Shown: positions 44,172 through 53,752, numbered from the stretch's first letter. The stretch: DNA of 64,000 nt from an uncultured Muribaculaceae bacterium (GCA_910579185.1 CAJTTG010000001.1:1-64000), one strand, 5' to 3'. Numbers and translations: made by a program. Notes: generated by a model not told the origin, from the letters alone.

Positions 44172-44203
44172 CAAAGCTACGAATTTTTTCGCATCGCAGC
44201 AAA
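44172..44203 (-). promoter_or_regulatory. Promoter of the DUF3078 operon
   Basis: Minus-strand TTTG (44203-44200) and TAGCTTTG (44179-44172) separated by 20 bases, a full match to the Bacteroidetes consensus. Transcription should start near 44167, giving a leader of about 45 bases. Confidence 0.7.
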
Positions 44204-44249
44204 CATATAGGCCATCTATGCGCTATTTCTGAATATGAGTCTATTCCTG

Positions 44250-44280
44250 TTTGCCGGATTGGAATTATTCACTAAATTTG
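44250..44280 (+). promoter_or_regulatory. tyrS promoter
   Basis: TTTG at 44250-44253 and TAAATTTG at 44273-44280, spacing 19. Predicted start of transcription about 44285, which favours translation from the ATG at 44306 over the one at 44291. Confidence 0.75.
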
Positions 44281-44305
44281 CAGTCAATAAATGAATATAC
44301 AGACA

Positions 44306-45598
44306 ATGGATTTTATAGAAGAACTGACATGGCGCGGCATGATCCACCAGATGATGCCCGGCACTGATGAACAATTGAAGAAAGAAATGACGACGGCGTA
44401 TCTGGGTATTGACCCTACAGCCGACAGTCTGCATATCGGCCACCTCGTTGGCGTGATGATCCTGAAACACTTCCAGCGTTCGGGACATAAACCTATTGCT
44501 CTCGTTGGTGGTGCGACCGGTATGATCGGTGACCCCTCAATGAAGAGTCAGGAACGCAAGCTCCTTGATGAAGAGACTCTGCGCCATAATCAGGAATGTA
44601 TCAAGCGTCAGCTTGCCAAATTCCTTGATTTCGACAGCGATGCCCCCAATGCTGCCGAGATGGTCAATAACTACGACTGGATGAAGAACTTCTCCTTCCT
44701 CGAATTTATCCGCGATGTTGGCAAGCATATCACCGTCAACTATATGATGGCCAAGGACTCTGTCAAGAAGCGTCTTGCCGGCGACAGCCAGCAGGGTATG
44801 TCGTTCACTGAGTTCTCATATCAGCTCGTGCAGGGCTACGACTTTCTCAATCTCTATCGTGAGAAAAACTGCCGCTTGCAGCTTGGCGGTTCCGATCAGT
44901 GGGGCAATATCACTACTGGTACTGAACTGATCCGCCGCACAGTCGGAGGAGAGGCATACGCGCTGACATGCCCGTTGATCACCAAAGCCGATGGCGGAAA
45001 ATTCGGTAAGACGGAAAGTGGTAATGTATGGCTTGATCCGCGTTACACGTCGCCCTACAAATTCTATCAGTTCTGGCTCAACGTATCGGATGCCGATGCC
45101 GAGAAATATATAAAGATCTTCACCGAACTGACCCGTGAGGAAGTAGAGGATCTCGTGGCGCAGCAGGCTGCCGATCCGTCTCAGCGTCCCCTGCAGAAGC
45201 GTCTTGCAAAAGAGGTGACCACAATGGTTCATTCGGCTGCTGATTATGAAGCTGCTGTCGAGGCATCGCAGATTCTGTTCAGCAACAAAGCAGGAGAGAT
45301 TCTCCATCGCATCGACGAACCGACACTGCTTGCAGTGATGGAAGGCGTTCCGACATTTGAAGTTGAGCGTGCCGATATCGAAGCCGGAATCAAACTTGCT
45401 GATCTCCTGACCGACAAAGCTGCCGTATTCCCCTCAAAAGGCGAAATGCGCAAGATGGTGCAGGGCGGAGGCGTAAGCATCAACAAGGAAAAGATCTCGG
45501 ATCCCTATGCTCCGGCATCTACCGATCTCTTGCTCAACGACAAATACATCCTCGTCCAGCGCGGAAAGAAAAATTACTTCTTGCTCATTGCAAAATAA
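44306..45598 (+). CDS. tyrS: Tyrosyl-tRNA synthetase
   Basis: Charges tRNA-Tyr with tyrosine. HIGH is at 43-46 in ADSLHIGHLVG; the KMSKS equivalent is KFGKTESG near 233; the tyrosine pocket strings GGSDQWGNITTG and YQLVQGYDFL are present; an S4-type RNA-binding domain ends the protein (GGGVSINKEKISDP). About 430 residues, the normal length. An ATG at 44291 would add five residues; 44306 begins the conserved MDFIEELTWRGM and leaves a sensible leader from the mapped promoter. Confidence 0.96.
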   Translation: MDFIEELTWRGMIHQMMPGTDEQLKKEMTTAYLGIDPTADSLHIGHLVGVMILKHFQRSGHKPIALVGGATGMIGDPSMKSQERKLLDEETLRHNQECIKRQLAKFLDFDSDAPNAAEMVNNYDWMKNFSFLEFIRDVGKHITVNYMMAKDSVKKRLAGDSQQGMSFTEFSYQLVQGYDFLNLYREKNCRLQLGGSDQWGNITTGTELIRRTVGGEAYALTCPLITKADGGKFGKTESGNVWLDPRYTSPYKFYQFWLNVSDADAEKYIKIFTELTREEVEDLVAQQAADPSQRPLQKRLAKEVTTMVHSAADYEAAVEASQILFSNKAGEILHRIDEPTLLAVMEGVPTFEVERADIEAGIKLADLLTDKAAVFPSKGEMRKMVQGGGVSINKEKISDPYAPASTDLLLNDKYILVQRGKKNYFLLIAK

Positions 45599-45611
45599 AT
45601 TTGACTTTCGA

Positions 45612-45643
45612 TTTGCACAGATCGGGGAAAATGCTTAACTTTG
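45612..45643 (+). promoter_or_regulatory. tRNA-Gln promoter
   Basis: TTTG at 45612-45615 and TAACTTTG at 45636-45643, spacing 20; transcription start near 45648, about 33 bases before the tRNA. Confidence 0.75.
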
Positions 45644-45680
45644 CATCGCTTTAGGCCAATTGATGGCTTGGGCAAATGAT

Positions 45681-45751
45681 TGTCTTATGGTGTAATGGTA
45701 GCACTACAGTTTTTGGTTCTGTCTGTCTAGGTTCGAATCCTGGTAAGACAA
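45681..45751 (+). tRNA. tRNA-Gln (anticodon TTG)
   Basis: Acceptor arms TGTCTTA (45681-45687) and TAAGACA (45744-45750) pair fully. Anticodon loop TTTTGGT gives anticodon TTG; the T loop GGTTCGAATCC is canonical. CCA is not encoded. A terminator follows directly. Confidence 0.93.
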
Positions 45752-45797
45752 CATAATAAAAGAGTCAAGGTCTCAACCCCTTGGCTCTTTTATTATG
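45752..45797 (+). terminator. tRNA-Gln terminator
   Basis: 19-base stem CATAATAAAAGAGTCAAGG / CCTTGGCTCTTTTATTATG with a single T-G wobble and an 8-base loop, directly after the tRNA. Confidence 0.85.
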
Positions 45798-45918
45798 TTA
45801 TGATATTACCAACCTCATAAAGCTATAGCTTCCCTTACTAATCCAGCCTGTTGATCCCAATATTGATTTGTAAATAATATTTAACTTGGATGGGCGCGAT
45901 GCCTGCTCATGTGGGTTG

Positions 45919-45926
45919 TAACTTTG
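45919..45926 (+). promoter_or_regulatory. Candidate -7 box for the small downstream genes
   Basis: TAACTTTG fits TAnnTTTG 52 bases before the 24-codon frame at 45978; no -33 TTTG at the usual distance. Confidence 0.4.
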
Positions 45927-45977
45927 CACAAGAAAGTTTCGGTTGATTGTTGTATCAATACTTAATTCATTTCAGCT

Positions 45978-46052
45978 ATGTCGTTAATAATCTTTATTGT
46001 TTGCTTTTTTGCATGGATTGGTCAGGCCTTGAAAGATGGTGCCGATGTATGA
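45978..46052 (+). CDS. Candidate 24-aa hydrophobic microprotein
   Basis: A frame reading MSLIIFIVCFFAWIGQALKD and four more residues: a single membrane helix with a short polar tail. It lies downstream of a good -7 box and 21 bases before the coiled-coil gene, so the two may be cotranscribed. Coding status inferred. Confidence 0.4.
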   Translation: MSLIIFIVCFFAWIGQALKDGADV

Positions 46053-46073
46053 TAATTTAAATTGAAGGGAGCT

Positions 46074-46478
46074 ATGAGTTTTTTGAATTTTCTTGGTGGT
46101 TTTGCGGTGTTCAATGTTGTATGCGACATGTTCTCCGGTAAGCGGAAGCAGGTGTCTCCGGAGCCTGAACCATATTATCGTCGCCATGATTGCGGCGATT
46201 ATCCGGAGTGTGAATTTGGGGGTGCCTCTGATACTGATATTGATGATCTGCAAGGGCGAATTGATGAGCTGGAGGATCGGCTTGCAGATTTTGACAGGAT
46301 GTCGGATCGCTATGACGAGATTCAAGATCGGATAGATGAGTTGCAGGATCAACTTGACGATCTTGAAGATCAACGCAGTTTATATGAGGATTATCAGGAT
46401 GAAATTGAAGAGTTGCGCGATGAATTGGACGATCTGGAATTTGAACGAGACCTATGCGACGACTCTGATGACTGGTGA
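46074..46478 (+). CDS. Acidic coiled-coil protein
   Basis: 134 residues from the ATG at 46074 (a TTG at 46062 is less likely). An N-terminal hydrophobic stretch (FLNFLGGFAVFNVVCDMF) is followed by a basic KRKQ and, from about residue 60, heptads of the form IDELEDRL / IDELQDQLDDLEDQ, a strongly acidic coiled coil. No family recognised; probably a membrane-associated oligomer or scaffold. Confidence 0.6.
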   Translation: MSFLNFLGGFAVFNVVCDMFSGKRKQVSPEPEPYYRRHDCGDYPECEFGGASDTDIDDLQGRIDELEDRLADFDRMSDRYDEIQDRIDELQDQLDDLEDQRSLYEDYQDEIEELRDELDDLEFERDLCDDSDDW

Positions 46479-46501
46479 GTTTATCGCAAAATCCGGCTTC
46501 A

Positions 46502-47671
46502 TCAGGCGAGGACGGAAATCATGCGACGAATAGCTTCGGAGAGGGTTGCCCGGGGGCATGCGAGGTTGATGCGTATGAAGTGCTCGCCACCGGGACCATA
46601 CATGGAGCCGGGATTCAGATGGAGATGGACGCGCTCGGCAAGCATATCTGTCATTTCAACATCACTGAGCCCGGTTTCTGAGATATCCACCCATGCAAGA
46701 TAGGTTCCTTCAAGCGGTACGATTTTGAGTTTCGGCAGTGATTCATTGATCTTATCGCAAAGCAGACGGTAGTTCTCGTGTATGTAGTCCGTCAGTGCAT
46801 CAAGCCAGTAGCCCGATTCGCGATATGCGGCTATTGTTGCAGCGACACCGAATGGATTGACATCGCAAACCTCGTTGATGTTGATAGCTTTATCGATCAT
46901 CCTGCGTGCATCTGGATCTGTAGCCACAATGTTGGCTATCTGTAGGCCGGCAATGTTGAAAGCCTTGCTCGGAGAGATGCAGACGGCACAGTTGCGCAAC
47001 TGACGTTCGTTACAGATCGTGGCATAGGGGGTGTAATGGAACGGATGGTATGTCAGTTCGCAATGTATCTCATCAGAGATAACAAAAAGGTCGTTGGCCT
47101 CGGCAATGTCAGCAATGCGTCTCAGTTCGTCGGGAGTCCAAACGCGTCCCGATGGGTTGTGAGGATTGCAGAGAAGCAGAACCCGGCTGCGAGGGTCGGC
47201 GGCCAATTCCTCAAGGCGTTCAAAGTCGATTGAATAGCGTCCGTTGTCATAGATAAGCGGATTCGCAGCCAGCAGACAGTCGTTGTTACGGATTGATGAG
47301 AAAAAGCAGTTATAGGCCGGAGTCTGTGTGATCACCATATCTCCGGGGTGGGTCATGGCCTTGATGATGGCTGATATTGCCGGCACTACACCGGATGTGT
47401 AGATAATAGAGCCGCGGTCAATATTCCATCCATGACGGGCTGAGAACCAATCGGTGACAGCATCGTAGTAGTCGTCGCTTACGTATGTGTAGCCGAAAAT
47501 TCCATGCTCAACTCTTCTTTGCAGAGCATTTATAATTGGTTCAGCACAGCGGAAGTCCATATCTGCAACCCAGAGATGGAGAGTGTCGGCAGGAGCGGCA
47601 GGCTGGTCATCCCATTTGTAGGATCCGGTACCACGGCGGTTTATGATTGTGTCGAAGTCTGGTCTGTTCAT
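46502..47671 (-). CDS. MalY/PatB-type PLP-dependent aminotransferase / C-S lyase
   Basis: 389 residues, fold type I. The substrate-loop WVADMDFRCAEPI, CNPHNPSGRVW, ISDEIHCELTY and the PLP lysine in SPSKAFNIAGLQ are the signature of the MalY/PatB group, which cleave cystathionine or other C-S bonds, and in E. coli MalY also modulates a regulator. Cytoplasmic. It is adjacent to a MATE pump on the same strand, 30 bases apart. Confidence 0.9.
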   Translation of the reverse strand: MNRPDFDTIINRRGTGSYKWDDQPAAPADTLHLWVADMDFRCAEPIINALQRRVEHGIFGYTYVSDDYYDAVTDWFSARHGWNIDRGSIIYTSGVVPAISAIIKAMTHPGDMVITQTPAYNCFFSSIRNNDCLLAANPLIYDNGRYSIDFERLEELAADPRSRVLLLCNPHNPSGRVWTPDELRRIADIAEANDLFVISDEIHCELTYHPFHYTPYATICNERQLRNCAVCISPSKAFNIAGLQIANIVATDPDARRMIDKAININEVCDVNPFGVAATIAAYRESGYWLDALTDYIHENYRLLCDKINESLPKLKIVPLEGTYLAWVDISETGLSDVEMTDMLAERVHLHLNPGSMYGPGGEHFIRINLACPRATLSEAIRRMISVLA

Positions 47672-47701
47672 GTTCAGTTAACTTTATTATTAAACACCCT
47701 C

Positions 47702-49129
47702 TTAATGTTTTTTCCGCAGACAATAGACTGCAAGAAGGATCAGGAAAATCAGTCCACGGAATGTCAGTTCAATGCACATTGCCAACCACACACCTCGCAG
47801 CCCCATGGTAGGAGCAAGCCAAGCTGCCAATGTCAGCCTTACGCCCCATATGCTGATGAGATTCATGGCCGATGGAAGTATGGTGCGTCCGAGGCCTATA
47901 AAGAAGCCATAGGCCACGATGGCCGCCGCGAACATCGGTTCCGCCCACGCCTCAATCCGGAGAATATCAGCTCCGAGCAAGCGTATCTCCTCGACGGGGG
48001 ACATTACGCTGATTATCTCCGGGGCGTAGATGTAGAGCACGACCCCCAGCGCGGCCATCACGATCATTCCGGAGCCAACGGTGATTATGCCGAAACTTTT
48101 GGTCAGGCTATGACGTCCGGCTCCGATGCTCTGCCCACCAAGAGTAGTGGCGGCTTCGGCAATGCCATATCCCGGCATGTAGCACAAGCTCTCTGCAATG
48201 ATCGCAAAAGCATTTGCAGCGATGGCAATAACGCCGAGAGGAGCTACAATAGCGGTTACAAGGATCTGAGCGCCGCATATTGCCAAGTGTTCCAGTCCGA
48301 CAGGCATGCCGATGTGTAAAGCCCGGGCTACTGTCTGGCGGTCAATGGCAAACCAGCTCCGTGATTTTTGTTCCGATTTCAGCGGCGAACGGAAAAACAG
48401 GTACCATATCATGGCGGTTGCAACGATGGTTTCGGCCAGAACCGTAGCTAATGCAGCACCCTCCACGCCCATACCTGCCCCGGGAATCGGGATATGCAGT
48501 CCGGCTATTGATAGCTCGCGCGATGGGAAAATCAGGAAAAAGTTGAGTATGACATCGAGCACACACATCAGTATATTCAGCATGCTCGGCACTTTCATGT
48601 TTCCGGCACATCTCAGCATCGATCCTCCGAGAAAGTTCAATTGCAATGCCGGGAGGAAGAGTGAGAATATCAGGAAATAACGTGAGGCATCCGCATGGAT
48701 ACTGGTGTCGGCACCAAGCCATGATGGCAACAGTCCGCTGATTCCTATGCCTATTGCAGCCAAAGAGATGCTGAACAGCAATACTAACGGAACCGACTGG
48801 CGGAGTATGCGACGAGCAGCGTCGAAATCGCTTGCCCCGACTTTATGGGCCACCTGTACTGAAAAGCCAGTGGCCGCTGCGCTCAGCAATCCCCAGAACA
48901 GCCATGTCGTGGTGGAGACAAGGCCAATGGAAGCAGAGGCTTCGGCTCCGAGGCTACCAACCATTGAAGCATCGATATATTGCATGGCGATGGCCGACAG
49001 ATGAGCCAGAATAGAGGGAGCCGATAACAAAGCCGTGAGCCTGAATTTCTGGTTCAGACTCATCGGTTTACCGTCGCGAATCAGCGCGAGCAGCTTTTCT
49101 GTAGTGCGTGGCTTGGCGCTTATTGTCAT
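47702..49129 (-). CDS. MATE-family efflux transporter
   Basis: 475 residues with about 12 transmembrane helices in two repeats; PSILAHLSAIAMQYIDASMV in the first and MPVGLEHLAICGAQILVTAI in the second. It belongs to a different MATE subgroup than the pump at 39578-40987. Its start codon overlaps the stop of the upstream DUF3737 gene. Confidence 0.9.
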   Translation of the reverse strand: MTISAKPRTTEKLLALIRDGKPMSLNQKFRLTALLSAPSILAHLSAIAMQYIDASMVGSLGAEASASIGLVSTTTWLFWGLLSAAATGFSVQVAHKVGASDFDAARRILRQSVPLVLLFSISLAAIGIGISGLLPSWLGADTSIHADASRYFLIFSLFLPALQLNFLGGSMLRCAGNMKVPSMLNILMCVLDVILNFFLIFPSRELSIAGLHIPIPGAGMGVEGAALATVLAETIVATAMIWYLFFRSPLKSEQKSRSWFAIDRQTVARALHIGMPVGLEHLAICGAQILVTAIVAPLGVIAIAANAFAIIAESLCYMPGYGIAEAATTLGGQSIGAGRHSLTKSFGIITVGSGMIVMAALGVVLYIYAPEIISVMSPVEEIRLLGADILRIEAWAEPMFAAAIVAYGFFIGLGRTILPSAMNLISIWGVRLTLAAWLAPTMGLRGVWLAMCIELTFRGLIFLILLAVYCLRKKH

Positions 49130-49971
49130 CAGAAAGTATCTATGATGCAGTTGGCCGGAGCCTTGATGTTTTCGTCAAGTATTATCTCTCCGTATCCTTT
49201 GGCTGTGATGTGGCCGGTTGTAGGATTCTTCACGCTTGTGATAGTGGAGTTTACGGTGGCGTTCACGCAGCTTTCCTCAAATGCGAGGTCGGCATCGGCA
49301 TCAAAAGTACAGTTCTCCAACACGAGACCTTCGGCATAGCATAATGGCTGGGTGCCTGAAATATGGCAATTGATCAGATGCAGGTTTTTAGAATGCCAGC
49401 CAAGGTATTCACCGGTCAGTCGGGTATTTCTGACGGTTACATTATCAGTGTTCCAGAATGCATCCTTGGATTGGATATCAGCATCGGATATCTCAACATT
49501 GCGGCAATATTGGAATGAGTAGTTTCCTTCTTGTCTGTAGTTTGAGATACGGATATCCGCGCTGTGCATGAACAGATAATCGGCATTTTTCACGCTGACA
49601 TTCTCAAGTTCAACACCGCGGCAATGCCAAAGGGTTTCCTGTGCGTCGGGGATATTGACGTTGACGAGTTTCAGATTGTCCATTTCGCGGAACATCTTGG
49701 GGGCTTCCACGAGAGTATCTGTCATTATCAGGTTGCGCGAGTACCACAATGCCGCACGGGCACCGGGAGTGAACAGGCAGTCCTTGATCATGAATCCGTC
49801 GACATGCCAGAACGGGTATTTACCCTCAAAGCGGCATTTTACTGCCTCGATATCCTCACACTCTTTCAAAGCCGACTCGCCGGCATGGATTGTCACGCCC
49901 TCGAGGCGCAGATGTTTCGATGCGAACAGCGGACGTTCGCCGCCGAATTCCTTATCTTTGATCGTTTCCAT
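49129..49971 (-). CDS. DUF3737 right-handed beta-helix-like protein
   Basis: 280 residues made of short repeating strands with polar Asn/Cys/His pairs (WHVDGFMIKDCLFTPGARA, LWHCRGVELENVSVKN, GWHSKNLHLINCHISGT), the pattern of a right-handed beta-helix. DUF3737 proteins are widespread in gut anaerobes and of unknown function. No signal peptide, so probably cytosolic. Overlaps the MATE gene by one base, suggesting an operon. Confidence 0.85.
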   Translation of the reverse strand: METIKDKEFGGERPLFASKHLRLEGVTIHAGESALKECEDIEAVKCRFEGKYPFWHVDGFMIKDCLFTPGARAALWYSRNLIMTDTLVEAPKMFREMDNLKLVNVNIPDAQETLWHCRGVELENVSVKNADYLFMHSADIRISNYRQEGNYSFQYCRNVEISDADIQSKDAFWNTDNVTVRNTRLTGEYLGWHSKNLHLINCHISGTQPLCYAEGLVLENCTFDADADLAFEESCVNATVNSTITSVKNPTTGHITAKGYGEIILDENIKAPANCIIDTF

Positions 49972-50004
49972 ATCAAATGCAAAATTAGTGAATTTTTGCC
50001 GAAA

Positions 50005-50952
50005 TCAGTCGATTTCCACTATTTCATAACGCTGAGTGCCGATGCCAAGTTTTTCGGCAGCTTCAAGAATATGTGTGCCGTGACGAGAATTGATACGTTC
50101 GATCAGTGCATCTTTGCCGGGATCAGTGGAGTTGAACACCGCATTAACACATGCGCGGTCGAGAGCTACCGGATCAAGCGATGCATATATACCGAGATCA
50201 GACATCTCCGGCGCGGCAGGATTTCCATTGCAGTCGCAATCGACTGACAGGCGGTTTGCTACGTTGATATATAGTGTGTTATCCGCTCCAATATGATTGA
50301 TCACCGCCTGACATGCATCGGCCATTGATTCAAGAAAGTGATCCTGTTCAGGCAGGTTGGCCCAGAGCTCTTCCGCCTTGTCTGTTTTTCCGGCGGTATG
50401 GATCCACGCTTTTCCGGCGGTTGAGCCTATGCCGATGGATATGTTTTTCAACGCACCTCCGAATCCGCCCATGGCGTGCCCTTTGAAATGCGACAGCACG
50501 ACCATGAAATCGTAGTTGAGAAAATTCTTACCAACAATATCGAATGGCAAATGGAATCCATTGGTGACGGTCAGAGCTGTGTCCCCCTCGGCATCCATGA
50601 TGTCGACATCGGCCACATCCATGAATCCATGTTCCTTGGCCATGCGAAGATGGTCGGCCGTATCCATTCGGTTGCCTCCATAGGCTGTGTTGCATTCAAT
50701 GAATGTGCCATTGATCATCTGAACGAAATCCTTGATAAGTGCCGTGTCGAGATGGTTTGACTTGTTGGATTCTCCTGTTGAGATCTTTACCGCCACATTC
50801 GAACCCTTGGCTTCACGTCCGAGGGCTTTGTAGATCTTAATCAGATTTTCAGGATTAATATCCTTGATATGATAGACTTTGGATGGTTGTTCCTGAGCCG
50901 AGGCCGAGATAAAGCCGATCAGTGCAGCTAAGATTATAAAATAACGTTTCAT
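50005..50952 (-). CDS. Secreted DUF362 protein
   Basis: 315 residues with a signal peptide (FISASAQ). DUF362 motifs are present: VAVKISTGE, VVLSHFKGHAMGGFGGALKN and SLDPVALDRACVNAVF. Members are often iron-sulfur proteins; the Cys pair in VDCDCNGNPAAP remains, but the ferredoxin-like CX2CX2C cluster of longer members is absent. Last gene of the operon with the TonB-dependent receptor and decarboxylase-cupin protein. Confidence 0.82.
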   Translation of the reverse strand: MKRYFIILAALIGFISASAQEQPSKVYHIKDINPENLIKIYKALGREAKGSNVAVKISTGESNKSNHLDTALIKDFVQMINGTFIECNTAYGGNRMDTADHLRMAKEHGFMDVADVDIMDAEGDTALTVTNGFHLPFDIVGKNFLNYDFMVVLSHFKGHAMGGFGGALKNISIGIGSTAGKAWIHTAGKTDKAEELWANLPEQDHFLESMADACQAVINHIGADNTLYINVANRLSVDCDCNGNPAAPEMSDLGIYASLDPVALDRACVNAVFNSTDPGKDALIERINSRHGTHILEAAEKLGIGTQRYEIVEID

Positions 50953-50965
50953 ATATTTATTTGAT

Positions 50966-52831
50966 TTAAAAATTCAGTTTGAAGCCGCCAGCCACTGTGA
51001 TGCCGGGCATGGGATAGCCGCGGTTGATCATATAGCTTGCGTTGGTGAGATTGTCGATATGTGCCGACAACGACAGCCATTCCGTAACATTATAGATGGC
51101 TTTGACGTTGACAGTGGCGTAGGATTGAAGATTGATGCTTTCACTGACAAACAGCCGGGCTACGCCACGGAGATCGGCTCCGATAGAGAGCATCTTGATC
51201 GGATGCCATATCGCGCCGAGGAAATATTGGTGGCGAGGGGCACCTGTCAGATCGCGAAGCGATGTGTGGAGGTAGCTGTAGGATGCAGTCAGGCTCAAAG
51301 AGTTGACCGGACGACTTTTCAAGGCAACTTCGATCCCCTTGTTGCGGAATCGTCCGGTGTTTTGATTGAGCATATCGAGAGTCTGGATCATATTGGAGCC
51401 ACGGGCGTAATAGGCGGTCAGATCGGCTGTCAGATAGCGAGAGAACTCATGTCGGGCCGATAGTTCATAGTTGATCATCCGTTCAGGTTGAAGATCAGGA
51501 TTGGCCATGCGGTAGAGGTATAGTTCCCTGAATGATGGATTGCGGTAGCCAACAGCCACGGATCCCTTTATGCTTGAACCCCATGGAAGCCTGTATGTCA
51601 GGCCTCCTTGCGGAATCCACTGTGAATGGAAGCGGTCACTCATGGCCAGCCTTACACCGCCGTTTACTATAAGAACTTCATCAAGCAAGCTCTGCGACAG
51701 TGTGACGTAAGGAGAATATTCTGTTATGCGAGTTCTTGACAATGTCGATAAAGAGCCCGGAGAGTGTGCATTTCCGCCCGACATTGGAATTGCACCGGAA
51801 TATGTGTCGAAATCAAAACCTGCGGTCATATCCGCACCGGTCCAAGGTCGGAAATTCTGATATGCGATCACTCCGAGTCTATTGTCTTTGCTGCGGAAAT
51901 GGCGCGGATCGTCGATGATATGGTTGCCGAAACTATAGTAGAGTCTCACGTTGCCGGACGCCGTGCCATAGTTGTTGGTGGCTGAGAGAGAAGCCTCGCC
52001 TCTACTGATGTTCTGGCTGTAGACATCCGTTGATTCCGGATCCGAAAGCGTAGGATAGACCGGGTCGTGGCTTTTGGAATTTGTCAAAGTGAAGTCGGCG
52101 GAGGCATGCCATTGTTTGGAAATGTCATAGCTTAGTTTCGCATATCCGCTCCATTGTTTGAAGTTGAGACCGTCTATGTTGCCGGATGTACGGTCGTAGG
52201 CCACGTTGACTAATGAAGAGAAACGCCCAAGACGCGTTGTGTTGGTCAGCGACGACAGCCACGTGTTGTAAGATCCGAACTCGGTGGAAAACGAGGTGTG
52301 CACGCCATCCTGACGGGCATTCCGGGTGATGACATTGATCACTCCGGCCATGGCGTTGGAGCCATAGAGCACGGAGCCGGGGCCTCTCAGAATCTCAACG
52401 CGTTCCACATTGTCCTTGGTGTAGAAATCGGCCACATGATGGGAATAGATACCGGCATATTGAGGCTGCCCGTCAACCATCATCAGAACAGCGCTTGCGC
52501 GGTCGCCTCCCACACCTCGCATTTTTATGTGTCCTGCGCCGCCGTTGCTCACGCCATAGCCCAGGATTCCTCTCTGGGTGACAAACAGGCTGGGCACTGC
52601 ACCGGAAAGATCGTTTAGCAGTCTGTTTTGCCCCGAGGCCTCAAGTTCGGCTCGGCTGACAACCGACACAGTGTAGGGGAGCAGGTTGCGCCCAACGGCA
52701 ACATTGCTGCCCGTCACCACCACTTCCGACAGCTGCAACGTGTCGGCGTTGTCCTGTGCTGTGGTAGTTGCGGCTATTACTCCGGAGAGTGCTATCGATA
52801 ACAGATTACGGCAGCTTATCATATTCGGCAT
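50966..52831 (-). CDS. TonB-dependent outer-membrane receptor
   Basis: 621 residues: signal peptide, a TonB-box-like LSEVVVTGS near residue 33, plug domain (SAVLMMVDGQPQYAGIY, VERVEILRGPGSVLYGSNAM, GVINVITR), and a 22-strand-type barrel ending in GGFKLNF. It lacks the CarboxypepD domain of SusC-type proteins and resembles siderophore/vitamin B12 receptors. The first bases overlap the end of the decarboxylase-cupin gene (17 or 26 bases, depending on which ATG is used). Confidence 0.92.
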   Translation of the reverse strand: MPNMISCRNLLSIALSGVIAATTTAQDNADTLQLSEVVVTGSNVAVGRNLLPYTVSVVSRAELEASGQNRLLNDLSGAVPSLFVTQRGILGYGVSNGGAGHIKMRGVGGDRASAVLMMVDGQPQYAGIYSHHVADFYTKDNVERVEILRGPGSVLYGSNAMAGVINVITRNARQDGVHTSFSTEFGSYNTWLSSLTNTTRLGRFSSLVNVAYDRTSGNIDGLNFKQWSGYAKLSYDISKQWHASADFTLTNSKSHDPVYPTLSDPESTDVYSQNISRGEASLSATNNYGTASGNVRLYYSFGNHIIDDPRHFRSKDNRLGVIAYQNFRPWTGADMTAGFDFDTYSGAIPMSGGNAHSPGSLSTLSRTRITEYSPYVTLSQSLLDEVLIVNGGVRLAMSDRFHSQWIPQGGLTYRLPWGSSIKGSVAVGYRNPSFRELYLYRMANPDLQPERMINYELSARHEFSRYLTADLTAYYARGSNMIQTLDMLNQNTGRFRNKGIEVALKSRPVNSLSLTASYSYLHTSLRDLTGAPRHQYFLGAIWHPIKMLSIGADLRGVARLFVSESINLQSYATVNVKAIYNVTEWLSLSAHIDNLTNASYMINRGYPMPGITVAGGFKLNF

Positions 52832-53624
52832 CGTTTACCGGTTCAAGCCATTCGTTGGATGTATCTTCTCCCGGCACACTGAAGGCCAAATGTGCAAACC
52901 AGCTGTCCTTTGCCGCTCCATGCCAGTGTTTGACATTGGCCGGGATGTGGATAACGGTACCCGGCAGGATCTCCACGGCCTCTTTCCCCTCTTCCTGATA
53001 CCATCCGCGTCCGGCGACTCCGATGAGCATCTGTCCTCCTCCCGATGTGGCATGATGGATATGCCAGTTATTGCGGCAGCGTGGCTCGAAAGTTACGTTG
53101 GAAACATTGACCTGTTCCGAAGATATCGGAGCCAGATAACTTTTGCCGATAAAATATTTCTCATAAGCTGTGTTTGGTTCTCCCACAGGGAAGATCATCT
53201 GGTTTTGAAACTCTGCTATAGCATCAGCCTGGCTTTGCGGCTCGGTCCAGACATCCTTGGCCATCCGGAATGCCGCCCAGGCGTTGGGCCATCCGGCGTA
53301 GAAGCCGACATGGGTCAGTAGTTCGGAAATCTCCTGACGGCTCACTCCATTGGCTTTGGCAAACTCAAGGTGGTGCTGGAGCGACGAATCCGTGATTCCT
53401 TTTCCCACAAGGGTGGCTATAGTGATCATGCTGCGGTCGTGGGGCGAAAGTCCCGTGCGGTTCCACACTTCCCCGAAGAGAATATCGTCATTGATTTTTG
53501 CAAATTCAGGCGCGAACTCTCCGAGAGCGTCGCGTCCGGCTGTCTGTGTGATTCGCTTTTGTGACATGGCTGTACCGTTTATGCTTATTAATAATGCAGT
53601 TGCTAAGATTACTTTTGCTATCAT
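52806..53624 (-). CDS. Secreted carboxymuconolactone decarboxylase-like / cupin fusion
   Basis: About 272 residues from ATG at 53624 (a TTG at 53648 adds eight residues). Signal peptide 1-22. The first half is a CMD-like alpha-helical domain (SMITIATLVGKGITDSSLQH, EISELLTHVGFYAGWPNAW), lacking the CXXC of AhpD; the second is a cupin with metal-binding His residues (NNWHIHHATSGGGQMLIG and HIPANVKHWHGA). Fusions like this occur in periplasmic oxidative-stress or quinone-related proteins. Divergent from an AraC regulator that may control it. Confidence 0.85.
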   Translation of the reverse strand: MIAKVILATALLISINGTAMSQKRITQTAGRDALGEFAPEFAKINDDILFGEVWNRTGLSPHDRSMITIATLVGKGITDSSLQHHLEFAKANGVSRQEISELLTHVGFYAGWPNAWAAFRMAKDVWTEPQSQADAIAEFQNQMIFPVGEPNTAYEKYFIGKSYLAPISSEQVNVSNVTFEPRCRNNWHIHHATSGGGQMLIGVAGRGWYQEEGKEAVEILPGTVIHIPANVKHWHGAAKDSWFAHLAFSVPGEDTSNEWLEPVNDAEYDKLP

Positions 53625-53717
53625 CGCTGTAAAATTTTTCTGATGCAAAATTAATGTGTAATTACATGTGGATTATTACCAAAATTTAGGTTTATAATAC
53701 CAATTTTACCGCTTGAT

Positions 53718-53748
53718 ATTGCTAACTGATAATGATTTACTAAATTTG
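53718..53748 (+). promoter_or_regulatory. araC-type gene promoter
   Basis: TAAATTTG (53741-53748) fits the -7 consensus and lies 4 bases before the ATG at 53753; the -33 site is a weak ATTG at 53718-53721 with 19-base spacing. Predicts a leaderless transcript. Confidence 0.55.
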
Positions 53749-53752
53749 CGAC

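Noticed and set aside
45596..45603. TAAATTTG at the end of tyrS, matching the -7 consensus.
   Set aside because: It overlaps the tyrS stop codon and lacks a suitable -33; the better-spaced pair at 45612-45643 is the tRNA promoter.
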